Assembly: GCF_020539865.1 (NCBI RefSeq)
Contig: NZ_JAJBQV010000021.1
Coordinates: 1-35,244, forward strand
DNA length: 35,244 nt
Reading direction: 5' to 3'
Source of the DNA: Megasphaera elsdenii
GTDB taxonomy: Bacteria > Bacillota > Negativicutes > Veillonellales > Megasphaeraceae
Shown here: positions 15,561 through 24,691 of the stretch, one piece after another
Layout of the letters: the number at the start of each line of letters is the position of its first letter
Numbering within the stretch: position 1 is the first letter of the stretch
Position numbers and translations under genes: made by a program
Notes under the pieces: model-generated
The model's input: only the letters and a program-made list of their open reading frames with translations
Told to the model about the DNA's origin: nothing
Database searches by the model: none

Positions 15561-17438
15561 ATGGATAACATTGCCTTTTTAGTGGCTGATGAACTGATGA
15601 AGCAGTCTGTCACCACTATCATCCAGACTTATAGAGAGAAATTAGCCCAGCACCAGTTCCATATCAAAGTGGAAATCATCGATTTTCCCCACCTCATCGA
15701 CCAGGCCCGCAATCTCATCCGCCAAGGAGCTAAGGTCATCATCACCAACAGCGGCGCTCATCAAATATTGACCAAGGCCATCGACAGCGTGCCGATTCTC
15801 TGCCTGTTCAGTTCAACGAACGATGCTCTATATACACTGCGCGCTATTGCACCAAGATATAAGAAAATCCATTTGCTTCTCAATGAAAATTTCATGTTCA
15901 ATAAGGACGCCTGCCCTCAAGAACTGCGTAAAAAAATCGTCTTCTATCGCCGTTACAGTCTGGATAAGACGCATTTAGAGTTGTTAGAACGGGTCCATCA
16001 GATTCCAGTTACCCCGGATACGGCCATCGTCGGCTGTACCCTACTGCCCCAGATTGCCGCCCCTAGTCCCATGCCGATTTATTCCATCAGGCCCAGCGAA
16101 TCGACGATGCTATCGGTCTTGCTTTACGCCCAGGAACTCTTGGTCTTCCAAAAGAAGGACCATAAGCAATTATCCATGATGTCGTCCATCTTATCCCACG
16201 TCACAGACGGCATCATCCTCTATTCCACTGGCGGTGCCATTTCTCACATCAATGAACGAGCCGCGTCCTTCCTGGGAATCCCAGTGACGACGAAAAACAT
16301 GCGTGATATTTTTCCAGATTGGACCGAAGGGTCGAGTCCATCTTTCCACGAAACGATTCTCCAGCGGCCGCCGTACACACTCATTGCCAATTCCGACTTT
16401 TTCCTCATGGACAGCACGTCCCATTACATCCTGACCATCCGAGACGTCACAGAATTGCAACGCCTGGAAAAAAATATCCGCTATAAACTCTCCAAGACGG
16501 GTATGACGGCGGCTCACCATTTTGAGGACATCAAGACCGTCGACGATGCCATGAAAAATGTCATCCACCAGGCTATGGTCATGGCTAGATACAACGCGCC
16601 CATCCTCATCCAAGGCGAGAGCGGCACGGGCAAGGAACTCTTTGCCCAAAGCATCCACAACGCCAGCGACCGCCGTCACGGCCCATTCGTAGCCATCAAC
16701 TGCGCCGCCTTGCCGACGGACCTCTTGGAAAGCGAGCTCTTCGGCTATGTCGGCGGGTCCTTTACAGGCGCCCGCAAAGAAGGCAAGGCCGGCCTCTTTG
16801 AAATGGCCCACAACGGGACGATTTTCCTCGATGAAATCAACAGTATGGCTCCGAGCATCCAGTCGAAGCTCTTGCGCGTCTTGGAAACGAAACAGGTCAT
16901 GCGCCTCGGTTCGGACTACGTCATCCCCTTGGATATCCGCATCATCTCGGCCAGCAATGCCGACATCATCGCTGCTGTCCAAGCCGGCACCTTCCGGCGC
17001 GACCTGTTTTTCCGCATCAATACCTTGCGCCTGGTCCTGCCGCCGCTGAACGAACGGCCTGACGACATTCTCTATCTCTTTGCTCACTTTCTGGAAAGCT
17101 TCACCCATCGCAGACAGCCCCTCAAAAGGTCATTAAAAAAATCCCTCATCCAGCATGACTGGTGGGGCAATATCCGCGAACTGCACAGCGTCGCTTTGCG
17201 GTATTATATTTTTGACGATATCCTGGACGATGACTACGATGCCTTATTCGATATCCCTGATGAAACCCGGAAGGAAGCACTTCTGGATACGGCTTCGCTC
17301 CAGTTGAATATGAAAGGCCTGGAAAAGACGATCCACCAGATTCTCATCAAAGAATTGCAAGAAAAAGGCTATAGCCAGAAGGATATCGCCAAATTGCTTA
17401 ACGTATCACGCCAGACGATTTTCAACAAGATGCACTGA
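15561..17438 (+). CDS. Sigma-54-dependent transcriptional activator with PrpR-type N-terminal sensor
   Basis: 625-residue enhancer-binding protein. Residues 1 to ~190 resemble the PrpR N-terminal ligand-sensing fold (alternating Rossmann-like strands, GAKVIITNSGAHQIL). A PAS-like segment follows (about 205-320), then the AAA+ domain with Walker A GESGTGKE, the sigma-54 contact loop (GGSFTGA in place of canonical GAFTGA), Walker B GTIFLDEI and an arginine-finger region FRRDLFFRIN. The C-terminal Fis-type HTH (YSQKDIAKLLNVSRQTIFNK) ends the protein. It is divergent from iorA, whose sigma-54 promoter it almost certainly activates; an acyl-CoA or aromatic keto acid signal is a guess. Convergent with rpoN. 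Confidence 0.92.
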   Translation: MDNIAFLVADELMKQSVTTIIQTYREKLAQHQFHIKVEIIDFPHLIDQARNLIRQGAKVIITNSGAHQILTKAIDSVPILCLFSSTNDALYTLRAIAPRYKKIHLLLNENFMFNKDACPQELRKKIVFYRRYSLDKTHLELLERVHQIPVTPDTAIVGCTLLPQIAAPSPMPIYSIRPSESTMLSVLLYAQELLVFQKKDHKQLSMMSSILSHVTDGIILYSTGGAISHINERAASFLGIPVTTKNMRDIFPDWTEGSSPSFHETILQRPPYTLIANSDFFLMDSTSHYILTIRDVTELQRLEKNIRYKLSKTGMTAAHHFEDIKTVDDAMKNVIHQAMVMARYNAPILIQGESGTGKELFAQSIHNASDRRHGPFVAINCAALPTDLLESELFGYVGGSFTGARKEGKAGLFEMAHNGTIFLDEINSMAPSIQSKLLRVLETKQVMRLGSDYVIPLDIRIISASNADIIAAVQAGTFRRDLFFRINTLRLVLPPLNERPDDILYLFAHFLESFTHRRQPLKRSLKKSLIQHDWWGNIRELHSVALRYYIFDDILDDDYDALFDIPDETRKEALLDTASLQLNMKGLEKTIHQILIKELQEKGYSQKDIAKLLNVSRQTIFNKMH

Positions 17439-17449
17439 TAACGCCTCGC

Positions 17450-18718
17450 CTACAACCGGCGGATACGGCTGTTGGGGATATTCAGCTTCTGCCGGAGTTT
17501 GGTTACTGTCCGCCGGGCCACGGAAATCCGGTCCGACAAAGCCAGGCACTCAGACAGGTCCTGGTCCGAATAAGGATGGCTTTTGTCTTCACTGGCGATG
17601 AGGGCGGCGATTTTCTCCATGACGACCTTATCGGACACACTGCCTTCGGTATCGGAAGGATAAGCCGTCGCTAAAAAAGATTGGAGCGGATATATCCGCC
17701 CTTCAAACAGGACATAGCGGTGGCGGCAGACGCGGCTGACCGTCGCCGTACTGAGCTGGGTGTCGGCAGCGATATCCTTCTGGCGCAGGGGCCGCAAAGG
17801 CCGACGGTGCAAGAAATAGTCTTTCTGACGGTCCATGAGACAGTCCACGACCTGTTCGATAGAATGATGACGGTAAGCCAAGGCTGACGCCATGTCATTG
17901 AAATTGCGACGGGCTTTGCGGATATAGGCCAAGGTCTCCTTGTCGCCTTGGGCGGCGTACTGGTCATATAAATCGTCGCGGAAATAAACGTCCGGTATGT
18001 CCTCGAGGGCCCGCTGGGCCAGCCGGCCTTTGGCATCGCAGTAAATTTCTATATCGGGCCGGATATAGACTTCTTCCTGGACAATCTGGCTGGCCGGCTG
18101 GAGTGACAGGCTCTTTAAAAAATCCCGGATATCCCGCAATTCCCTATCTGACAACCCCAGGGAGGACTGGATTTTCTGCCATTTTCCCTGGAGAAAGGCT
18201 TCATAATGCTTTTCTAACAGAGCTTCCGCCTGGAGAGGCGCCTTGCGGGCCCGCCGGGTCTGGATAATCAAGGCTTCACGCAAGTTCCGGGCGGCAATGC
18301 CCGGCGGGTCAAAGGACTGGACGAGTTCCAGCCCTTTTTTCATGTCTTCCAAGCCGAGATGATACATCGTACCCAAGGAAGCCAGGTCTCCCTGGAAAAA
18401 GCCCTTATCGTCGAGGGAGCCGATGACCAAGCCCGCTGCCAGCAGCTGCGGTTGGGACAGGGGTTGGACGCGGAGTTGTGCCATGAGCCAGGCTTCCAGT
18501 GAAGCACTGTGGCTGCGGAGATTGTCGATGGCCTTATCGCCCTTATCCCCAGCCGGACGGACATCGTGATAGCGGATGTCCAACAAGGGATTGGCCGTCA
18601 CTTGTTCCTGCAAGAAATCGGCCAAATCCTGGCCATGGAGGGCCAGCATCTGAATAGTCAATCGCTGGACCTGCAGTATTTTCGCTTTTTGTTCGAGTTT
18701 CAAGGATAAATTCGACAT
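17450..18718 (-). CDS. rpoN: RNA polymerase sigma-54 factor
   Basis: 422 residues from the ATG at 18718, which has GAGGG upstream; an ATG seven codons earlier is less well placed. Region I (LEQKAKILQVQRLTIQML, NPLLDI) is leucine/glutamine-rich. The core-binding region includes SFDPPGIAARNL. The HTH (DIAADTQLSTATVSRVCR) and the near-C-terminal RpoN box (ARRTVTKLRQ) are clear. It is the last gene of the hydrogenase/nitrogenase-like block and starts 24 bases after the aspA-like stop, so it may be co-transcribed with that block. Functionally it links to the activator and ior promoter just downstream. The two genes converge with 11 bases between stops. Confidence 0.93.
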   Translation of the reverse strand: MSNLSLKLEQKAKILQVQRLTIQMLALHGQDLADFLQEQVTANPLLDIRYHDVRPAGDKGDKAIDNLRSHSASLEAWLMAQLRVQPLSQPQLLAAGLVIGSLDDKGFFQGDLASLGTMYHLGLEDMKKGLELVQSFDPPGIAARNLREALIIQTRRARKAPLQAEALLEKHYEAFLQGKWQKIQSSLGLSDRELRDIRDFLKSLSLQPASQIVQEEVYIRPDIEIYCDAKGRLAQRALEDIPDVYFRDDLYDQYAAQGDKETLAYIRKARRNFNDMASALAYRHHSIEQVVDCLMDRQKDYFLHRRPLRPLRQKDIAADTQLSTATVSRVCRHRYVLFEGRIYPLQSFLATAYPSDTEGSVSDKVVMEKIAALIASEDKSHPYSDQDLSECLALSDRISVARRTVTKLRQKLNIPNSRIRRL

Positions 18719-18742
18719 AAGGTCCCTCTTTCCATTCATGGC

Positions 18743-20071
18743 TTACTGTTTCACCATAGCCTCTAAAATGCGCCGCGCTTCATCAGGTTCATGGTCCTTG
18801 ATGACGCGGCTCACCGTATCATAGCCTAATGCACCGATATAGGCCGCCCCGAAGGCAGCGGACGCCTTCAAATGTTGTTGGCATCGGTCTTCCCGTACTT
18901 CCAAGCCTTCGACACAAGCCGTCCGGAAAAGGCGCACTGACCGGATCAAGAGCTGCAGGCTTTCCAGGAGACAGTCGGCGATGAGCGGTTCAAAGGCATT
19001 GAGTTCAAATTCTCCGTGGCCTGCGGCCATGGCGATGGCACTGTCGTCTGCCATGACCTTCATAGCACACTGCATGACCATTTCTGGGATGACCGGATTG
19101 ACCTTGCCTGGCATGATGGAACTGCCCTGCTGACGGGCAGGCAGACGGATTTCACCGATGCCGCCGTGAGGGCCGGAATTCATGAGGCGCAAATCATTGG
19201 CAATTTTCATCAAGTTGACGGCCAGGGCCTTGAGCAGGCCCGACACTTCAACGAAGACATCGTTGTTCTGGGTCAGGTCGACAGGGTATTCTGCCGCAGC
19301 CAGGCCGATGCCCGTCAAACGGCGCAATTCCTCAATGACTTCATAGCGGTACTGCCGCGACGCCGTATCAGACGTACCGATAGCCGTGCCGCCGAGGTTG
19401 ACCATGCGCAAGCGTTCCTCAATTTTATACAAACGCCAGCGGTCGCGGGACAAGGCTTGGGCATAAGCACCAAATTCTTCGCCTACCGTCATAGGGACGG
19501 CATCCATGAGTTCCGTCCGGCCCAATTTATACATCTTTTCATAGGCCTGTTCTTTATGCTGGAAAGCTTCCTGCAAATTGGCGCAAGCTTGACTCAACTC
19601 TCGCAGCTTACAGATAGCGGCAATCCGCAGAGCCGTCGGATAGACGTCATTTGTCGACTGGCCGCGGTTGACGTCGTCCAAGGGATGGATGACGTCGTAC
19701 TGTCCGGGCCGTTTCCCCAGTTTCAGCAAGGCTGCATTGGCAATGACTTCATTGACGTTCATATTCGTCGACGTACCGGCGCCGCCTTGGAGGGCTTCAG
19801 TTACAAAAGCATCGTCATACTGACCGGCTAAGATAGCGTCACAAGCCGCGGTGATGGCCTGATAAATCCCGTCTTCACGGACACCGAAGCGGGCATAGGT
19901 CAGGGCAGCGGCTTTCTTGACAGTCACCATGGCATAAATGAGGTCCATCGCTGTCCGCTTATGACCTAAAGGGAAATTTTCCAAAGCCCTGGCCGTATTG
20001 ATACCGTACAGCGTCCCTTCAGGCAACTCCATTTCACCGAGCGCATCGCGTTCGATACGCGTTTTTTTCAT
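18743..20071 (-). CDS. aspA: Aspartate ammonia-lyase-like enzyme
   Basis: 442-residue class II fumarase/aspartase superfamily member, normally a cytoplasmic homotetramer converting aspartate to fumarate and ammonia. The catalytic signature loop is GSSIMPGKVNPVIPE; the NPVIPE continuation favours aspartase over fumarase. GGAGTSTNMNVNEV and HPLDDVNRGQSTND are also typical. The ATG at 20071 has GGGAGGG upstream. It sits 58 bases after hydF. I recall aspartase-like genes near hydrogenase maturation genes in other anaerobes, but the reason is not established. It may supply ammonia or fumarate, or be a paralog with another amino-acid substrate. Confidence 0.85.
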   Translation of the reverse strand: MKKTRIERDALGEMELPEGTLYGINTARALENFPLGHKRTAMDLIYAMVTVKKAAALTYARFGVREDGIYQAITAACDAILAGQYDDAFVTEALQGGAGTSTNMNVNEVIANAALLKLGKRPGQYDVIHPLDDVNRGQSTNDVYPTALRIAAICKLRELSQACANLQEAFQHKEQAYEKMYKLGRTELMDAVPMTVGEEFGAYAQALSRDRWRLYKIEERLRMVNLGGTAIGTSDTASRQYRYEVIEELRRLTGIGLAAAEYPVDLTQNNDVFVEVSGLLKALAVNLMKIANDLRLMNSGPHGGIGEIRLPARQQGSSIMPGKVNPVIPEMVMQCAMKVMADDSAIAMAAGHGEFELNAFEPLIADCLLESLQLLIRSVRLFRTACVEGLEVREDRCQQHLKASAAFGAAYIGALGYDTVSRVIKDHEPDEARRILEAMVKQ

Positions 20072-20129
20072 CCGAATCCCTCCCAAGTCGCCTACCATAT
20101 TCTACAAACTCCATACTACAAGCTATTTT

Positions 20130-21326
20130 TTAAACCAGCGACTGCAAGTACGGGAAGACGCTGAGGCTGCGTTTCAAGATTCCCTGCATGTAGGCAATGG
20201 CGATGCCGTAGTTGGTAATGGGCACGGCCTGGTCAGCGGCGCACTTCATGCGGTATTGGACTTCCCTGCCGTTGAGCATACAACCGCCGCAGTGGATGAC
20301 CAAGGCATACGGCGACAAGTCTTCCGGAAAATCGCGGCCGCTGGCCGTTTCGATGCGGATATCCTTATGCGTATAATTGCGAAGCCAGCGGGGAATCTTA
20401 ACCGTGCCGATGTCATCGCACTGGCGATGATGGGTACAGCCTTCGGCAATGAGGACCGTATCGCCATCTTGCAGTTTTTCTATGGCCGTGACGCCGCGGA
20501 CGGCCGTTTCCAGCAAGCCCTTATGTCGGGCCATGAGGATGGAGAACGACGTCAGGCGCACGTCTATAGGCGTGTCGGCCGACACTTTAGCAAAGACCTG
20601 ACTGTCTGTAATGACCAGGACCGGCTTCTGGCCCAGACATTCCAGGGTATGGCGCAGTTCATATTCCTTGACGACGATGGCCGCGCTATCGTTATCGATG
20701 ATTTCCCGGATAGTCTGCTGCTGCGGCAGGATAAGGCGCCCTTTCGGCGCTGCCGTATCGATGGGGACGACGAGGACGACGAAGTCGCCGCCCTGGATGA
20801 GGTCGCTCACAATAGGCAATGCTGTCTCGACGGGTTTCAGGCGGCCCAGGCATTCTTTCAATTCGTAAATGCCTTTTCCCTTCAAAGCGCTGACGTAGAT
20901 TTCATGGTCCTGTACCTTACTGGTCTGGTTCAGCAAGTCCGCTTTATTATAGACGACGAGGTAAGGCAGATTCTTGTCACGGATGAGGGCCAGGACTTCA
21001 TCGTCGGCAGGCGACCGGCCTTCAGCGGCGTCGATGATGACGACAGCTATATCCGTCTTGTTGAGGACCTGTTTCGTCCGGCGCACCCGTTCTTCCCCCA
21101 AGGCCCCGACGTCGTCGAAGCCCGGCGTGTCGATGATGACCACTGGTCCTAAGGGCAGGAGTTCCATGGCCTTGTAGACTGGGTCCGTCGTCGTTCCTTT
21201 CGTCGCCGATACGATGGACAGATTCTGGCCGGTCACGGCGTTGACGACGCTCGATTTCCCGGCATTGCGGCGGCCAAAGAAGCCGATATGGACCCGTTCG
21301 CCTGACGGCGTATCATTCATTCCCAT
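20130..21326 (-). CDS. hydF: [FeFe]-hydrogenase H-cluster maturation GTPase HydF
   Basis: 398 residues, normal for HydF. The N-terminal GTPase has P-loop GRRNAGKS (18-25), TTTDP, DTPG (66-69) and NKAD. The C-terminal Fe-S-binding part has CTHH near the middle and HCGGC further on, matching the family's CxH...HCxxC ligand set. HydF is the scaffold on which HydE and HydG assemble the diiron subcluster of the H-cluster. Neither HydE nor HydG is in the window. Its gene begins 14 bases after the NifH-like gene of set A and is clearly in the same transcription unit. Confidence 0.95.
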   Translation of the reverse strand: MGMNDTPSGERVHIGFFGRRNAGKSSVVNAVTGQNLSIVSATKGTTTDPVYKAMELLPLGPVVIIDTPGFDDVGALGEERVRRTKQVLNKTDIAVVIIDAAEGRSPADDEVLALIRDKNLPYLVVYNKADLLNQTSKVQDHEIYVSALKGKGIYELKECLGRLKPVETALPIVSDLIQGGDFVVLVVPIDTAAPKGRLILPQQQTIREIIDNDSAAIVVKEYELRHTLECLGQKPVLVITDSQVFAKVSADTPIDVRLTSFSILMARHKGLLETAVRGVTAIEKLQDGDTVLIAEGCTHHRQCDDIGTVKIPRWLRNYTHKDIRIETASGRDFPEDLSPYALVIHCGGCMLNGREVQYRMKCAADQAVPITNYGIAIAYMQGILKRSLSVFPYLQSLV

Positions 21327-21340
21327 AACATCGCCCCTTC

Positions 21341-22087
21341 CTAGGCCTGGAGCAATTTCCGGGCCAAATCCTGATAAATCTGGCTGACCGGCAGGTCCGG
21401 ATTTCCTTCAACGACGGTCATGCCTTTATTTTCATAATATTGTATATCTTTGCTCCTGGGAATATCGGCTACGATAGGCAAGCCTTGTTCGTCGGCAAAG
21501 GCCTTGACCAGTTCGTATTCGTCTTCGACATTGCGGCGGTTGAGGATAAGGCCTTTGACCTGGGCATAGCCGCGGCTCTTGAAGTTCTCAACGGCCTTGA
21601 TGATATTAGCCGCTGCATAAAGGGCCATCTTTTCACCGGACGTGACAATAAAGATTTCATCGGCATAACCATCGCGGATAGGCGCAGAGAAACCGCCGCA
21701 GACGACATCACCTAAGACATCGTACAAGACGACGTCAGGCTGAAGCTTTTGGAAGACTTCCTGTTCATCCATGAGGTCAAAAGTAGCAATGATACCCCGG
21801 CCAGCACAGCCCAGGCCCGGCGTAGGCCCGCCCGTTTCGATGCAGAAGACGCCGCCGAAGCCTTTTTTGCCGATGTGCTCGAAGTCCGGTCCTTCCGTAT
21901 ATTTCCGATAGTAATCCATAACCGGCATGACCGGTTCGCCATGTAAGAGGTTCAACGTCGAATCGGCTTTGGGATCACAGCCGACTTGGACGACTTTTTT
22001 CCCCATCATGGCCAAGGCCGCCGAGATGTTAGCCGTCGTCGTCGACTTGCCGATGCCGCCTTTCCCATAAATTGCAAATTTTCTCAT
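21341..22087 (-). CDS. Nitrogenase-like iron protein (NifH family), set A
   Basis: 248-residue homodimeric ATP-dependent electron donor type. It has P-loop GKGGIGKST (8-16), Cys94 in GLGCAGRG and Cys130 in VVCGGFSAP, the two ligands that hold the bridging [4Fe-4S] cluster. It is shorter than classical NifH (~275-295) because the C-terminal tail is missing. The ATG overlaps the K-like stop as ATGA, with GAAGGAGAAGG upstream. By family it should reduce the D/K-like pair encoded just before it. It is clearly paralogous to 31662-32417, with more than half the residues identical by eye. Not enough is visible to place it as NifH, BchL, CfbC or another group. Confidence 0.9.
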   Translation of the reverse strand: MRKFAIYGKGGIGKSTTTANISAALAMMGKKVVQVGCDPKADSTLNLLHGEPVMPVMDYYRKYTEGPDFEHIGKKGFGGVFCIETGGPTPGLGCAGRGIIATFDLMDEQEVFQKLQPDVVLYDVLGDVVCGGFSAPIRDGYADEIFIVTSGEKMALYAAANIIKAVENFKSRGYAQVKGLILNRRNVEDEYELVKAFADEQGLPIVADIPRSKDIQYYENKGMTVVEGNPDLPVSQIYQDLARKLLQA

Positions 22088-23325
22088 AATCCTTCTCCTT
22101 CCATCAGCTTTTCTTTCATCCATGCCGTAAAGGACGGCCCGACGAAAATAGGCATATCGGCGTGATAATGACGGCCGGAATAGGCTTCATGAGGCATGGA
22201 AATGAATTTATCCTTTTCGTCCGGCAAGAGCCGGGCATAAATCGGGTCGGCAATGACTCGGCGGGCTTTGCGGCATTCTCGGCGGATAACGTCTTCCACA
22301 CTGGCCACTTCCATCTGTTCTAAGAGCCACCGCGGCGCATCGGCCAAAGGGCAGAGCAAGCGGACGGCGGAAAGGCCCAGTTCCTGCTGGAGGAAGGCCT
22401 TCATCGACAAGAGGTAGACCGGTTCGCCAATGACCAGGACATCGCACGGCGTGTCGTCGTAAGCCTGTTCCGTCTTCCAAGCGTTGAGGTCGGCTAGGGC
22501 ATACTGGGCTTTGATATATTTTTCCTGCCCTGTAAAGCCCGTGAGATACGACGAATTGCAATTCTGCAAAGCTTCCAGCCAGTCTGCCGTCCCCTTTTCA
22601 CCCATGGGAAGGCCGACGACATAAGGGATACCGTACGTATCCCGCAGATACTGGGCCAAGTAGAAGGCCGTCGACGACAGGACGACGTTGACATCGGCAT
22701 TGGCAGCCGTCGCCAGCTGGTCCAGTGTATCGCCCATGGACCACGAACTCTGCAAGATAAAGCCAGCATCCGTGACGATCTGCTTCAACGTCGTCGCATT
22801 GCCGACGACGGAAAAGTCCAGTGGCGTCAATCCCAAGAGATTGACCCGCTTCGCCGGTCTTTGCGGGGCCTTTTCCGGCGCCTTGACGAAGGTTTTGGCC
22901 AACCAAACATAGGCGCCGCCGGCACCGGGCAGATAGCTGTGGATGCCGTCGGTCCGGAAGCCCAGCGTCGGCAAGCCCGTCCGGGCTGCAACCAGGCGCT
23001 CGATGGCCTTGAAATCCGTACCGATGGCATTCGGCATGGGGCTGCCGCCAATAGCGACGAAGCGGGGATGGGCCGCTTCCACGGCTTCGGCAATATCGTC
23101 GACGAGGCGCTGGTCATTGCCTTGGATGGTATCGATTTCATTGAGGCCGGAAATATAGACCATGCTCGGCGTATCGTACCACCGCGGTTCGTCGTGCGTA
23201 TCATATGTCGAATTGCAGCCTGATGCATCGTGCATGACGATGAGGCCGCCTAATTCAAAGAGCGACGACGCAATGCCGAACATGTCGACAGCATACGTCG
23301 ATAAGACGCGTTGTGCTTGTTTCAA
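22084..23325 (-). CDS. Nitrogenase component-1-like protein (K-like), set A
   Basis: About 413-residue member of the nitrogenase component 1/oxidoreductase superfamily. Near the N-terminus HDASGCNSTYDTHDEPRW places Cys37 where NifK has a P-cluster cysteine. The position expected for the next ligand reads GGSPMPNAIGTD (93-104), with proline/serine instead of cysteine. The remainder alternates Rossmann-like strands (PCDVLVIGEPVYLLS). I suggest the TTG at 23325, which overlaps the D-like stop (TTGA) and has GGGGGTG six bases upstream; GTG 23334 and TTG 23340 are alternatives. It probably forms a heterotetramer with the D-like protein. Homologous to 29324-30358. Confidence 0.8.
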   Translation of the reverse strand: MKQAQRVLSTYAVDMFGIASSLFELGGLIVMHDASGCNSTYDTHDEPRWYDTPSMVYISGLNEIDTIQGNDQRLVDDIAEAVEAAHPRFVAIGGSPMPNAIGTDFKAIERLVAARTGLPTLGFRTDGIHSYLPGAGGAYVWLAKTFVKAPEKAPQRPAKRVNLLGLTPLDFSVVGNATTLKQIVTDAGFILQSSWSMGDTLDQLATAANADVNVVLSSTAFYLAQYLRDTYGIPYVVGLPMGEKGTADWLEALQNCNSSYLTGFTGQEKYIKAQYALADLNAWKTEQAYDDTPCDVLVIGEPVYLLSMKAFLQQELGLSAVRLLCPLADAPRWLLEQMEVASVEDVIRRECRKARRVIADPIYARLLPDEKDKFISMPHEAYSGRHYHADMPIFVGPSFTAWMKEKLMEGEGL

Positions 23326-24677
23326 CCGTGACACCCCCAAGCTTTGATTTGAATGATATCCCGCATCTTGGGATTTTCAGCTTCGTCTGCCTGGCCGATC
23401 CAATCGAGGAGCTTGATCAAGCCGACATAGCCATAGAGGCCGCTGTTCTCGATGAGATTGACAAAATACTTCGTATCCGTGAAATACGCTGCCATCTGGC
23501 CGATGGCCAAAACTTTCCCATACTTCCGGCTGTCGTCGCGCGGCAGGAGACGGCGTTTGAAATGCATCGTCGAACGCAGGGACAGCGCCGGATAGTGAGC
23601 CTGCAGGAACTGGAAGGTATCTTTTTCATCGGGCGAAATGGCATCGAGATAGACGGCGTAGACGTTAAATCCGTGGGTCAAGAGGAATTTTGCCAATCCC
23701 AAGGGACGCGGCGTCGCCGTATAGTCGATGGCAATGTGCGTATGGCCGACGCGTCCTTTCAGAACCTTTACTTTTTCTTCGACAGCCTGTTCATAAGCGT
23801 CACAATCGGGCATCGTCAGACCCAGGACATCAGCTGCTTCTTGCAGGTTGCGGCGCAGTGTTCCATAGTCATAAGCATAAGGCAGGTACAGGGCCTTCTG
23901 ATCCAGGCGCTTTTCCATATCCTTTGCGGCAGGAGCAGCATTTTCCAGGAAGTAGATATTCCCTACCGATTCACCTAGGGCCTTGTATTCTTCATAGGTC
24001 TTACAGGCGGCAAAATCGTGGATGCCATAGCCTCCCCGGCGGAGCATAGCCGTCAATTCATTATCTTCATCGACGGGGTAATAATTGACGACATAGTTCA
24101 CCGCCTTCTGCCGAGGCTGGGGCTGGACAGCCCGCATGAGTTGGCGCCGGCCGAGAATATCCGGCGTAAAGCGCCGCTGCAGCGTTGGGATCATATAGCC
24201 GTCAATGAAATCGATATCGGGATATTTCTGACGCAGCGTATCGTAGACGACGCGCAGATCAATGTGCAAGAAGTGCTGCATACAGCTAGTAAAGCCTTCG
24301 ACGCACTTCGGCCGTTCTGGCAAATCATCGATGATATGAGAAATGCCGTTAATCATCATCTCTTCCAAATTGCCTTTGATCAGGTTTTCATTGGTCAAGG
24401 TGACCATAGAGAAGCGGCCAGCCCCGTCCGGGACTTCATCAGCCGACAAGACAACGCCGTGAAGGCAGCAGGCGCAGCAGACATAGACTTCGTGGCAGCC
24501 AGGGATGAGCATGGGCGAATGGGCGATGGTCCAATGACCCCGGGCTGGCGAAGCATATTGCAAGCCGATATGGAACGGCTTGGGAAACGATGCCTGGCCG
24601 ATGGCGATTTCAGCACCGTCCGGCGTAACATGGTACTGCGGCACCTGGGGCGGGTGGATTTCATTTTCGTAAATCAT
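23322..24677 (-). CDS. Nitrogenase component-1-like protein (D-like), set A
   Basis: 451-residue nitrogenase superfamily subunit. The N-terminal third is cysteine-rich: Cys61 in LIPGCHEV, then Cys67, 68, 70 and 71 in VCCACCLHGVV, and Cys132 in FTSCMQHFLHID, the last matching the NifD position before an IGD-like motif. It therefore has at least two plausible cluster ligands plus extras not usual in NifD. No His/Cys pair equivalent to the FeMo-cofactor ligands can be assigned by eye. ATG at 24677 follows GGAGGAGGGAG, 12 bases after hypE. The substrate and cofactor are unknown. Confidence 0.8.
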   Translation of the reverse strand: MIYENEIHPPQVPQYHVTPDGAEIAIGQASFPKPFHIGLQYASPARGHWTIAHSPMLIPGCHEVYVCCACCLHGVVLSADEVPDGAGRFSMVTLTNENLIKGNLEEMMINGISHIIDDLPERPKCVEGFTSCMQHFLHIDLRVVYDTLRQKYPDIDFIDGYMIPTLQRRFTPDILGRRQLMRAVQPQPRQKAVNYVVNYYPVDEDNELTAMLRRGGYGIHDFAACKTYEEYKALGESVGNIYFLENAAPAAKDMEKRLDQKALYLPYAYDYGTLRRNLQEAADVLGLTMPDCDAYEQAVEEKVKVLKGRVGHTHIAIDYTATPRPLGLAKFLLTHGFNVYAVYLDAISPDEKDTFQFLQAHYPALSLRSTMHFKRRLLPRDDSRKYGKVLAIGQMAAYFTDTKYFVNLIENSGLYGYVGLIKLLDWIGQADEAENPKMRDIIQIKAWGCHG

Positions 24678-24691
24678 GCTCTCCCTCCTCC

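Noticed and set aside
16191..17108. 305-codon minus-strand frame opposite the sigma-54 activator
   Set aside because: Shadow of the AAA+ domain; no recognisable protein features.
15561..17438. Sigma-54 activator considered as PrdR, the proline reductase activator
   Set aside because: It is divergent from ior with the sigma-54 site in the shared gap, and 9 kb from the prd remnants, so ior control is the better reading.
21341..24677. Set A considered a true nitrogenase (nifHDK)
   Set aside because: NifH-like protein is short, D and K lack much of the P-cluster cysteine pattern, and nifB/nifE/nifN are absent from the window.
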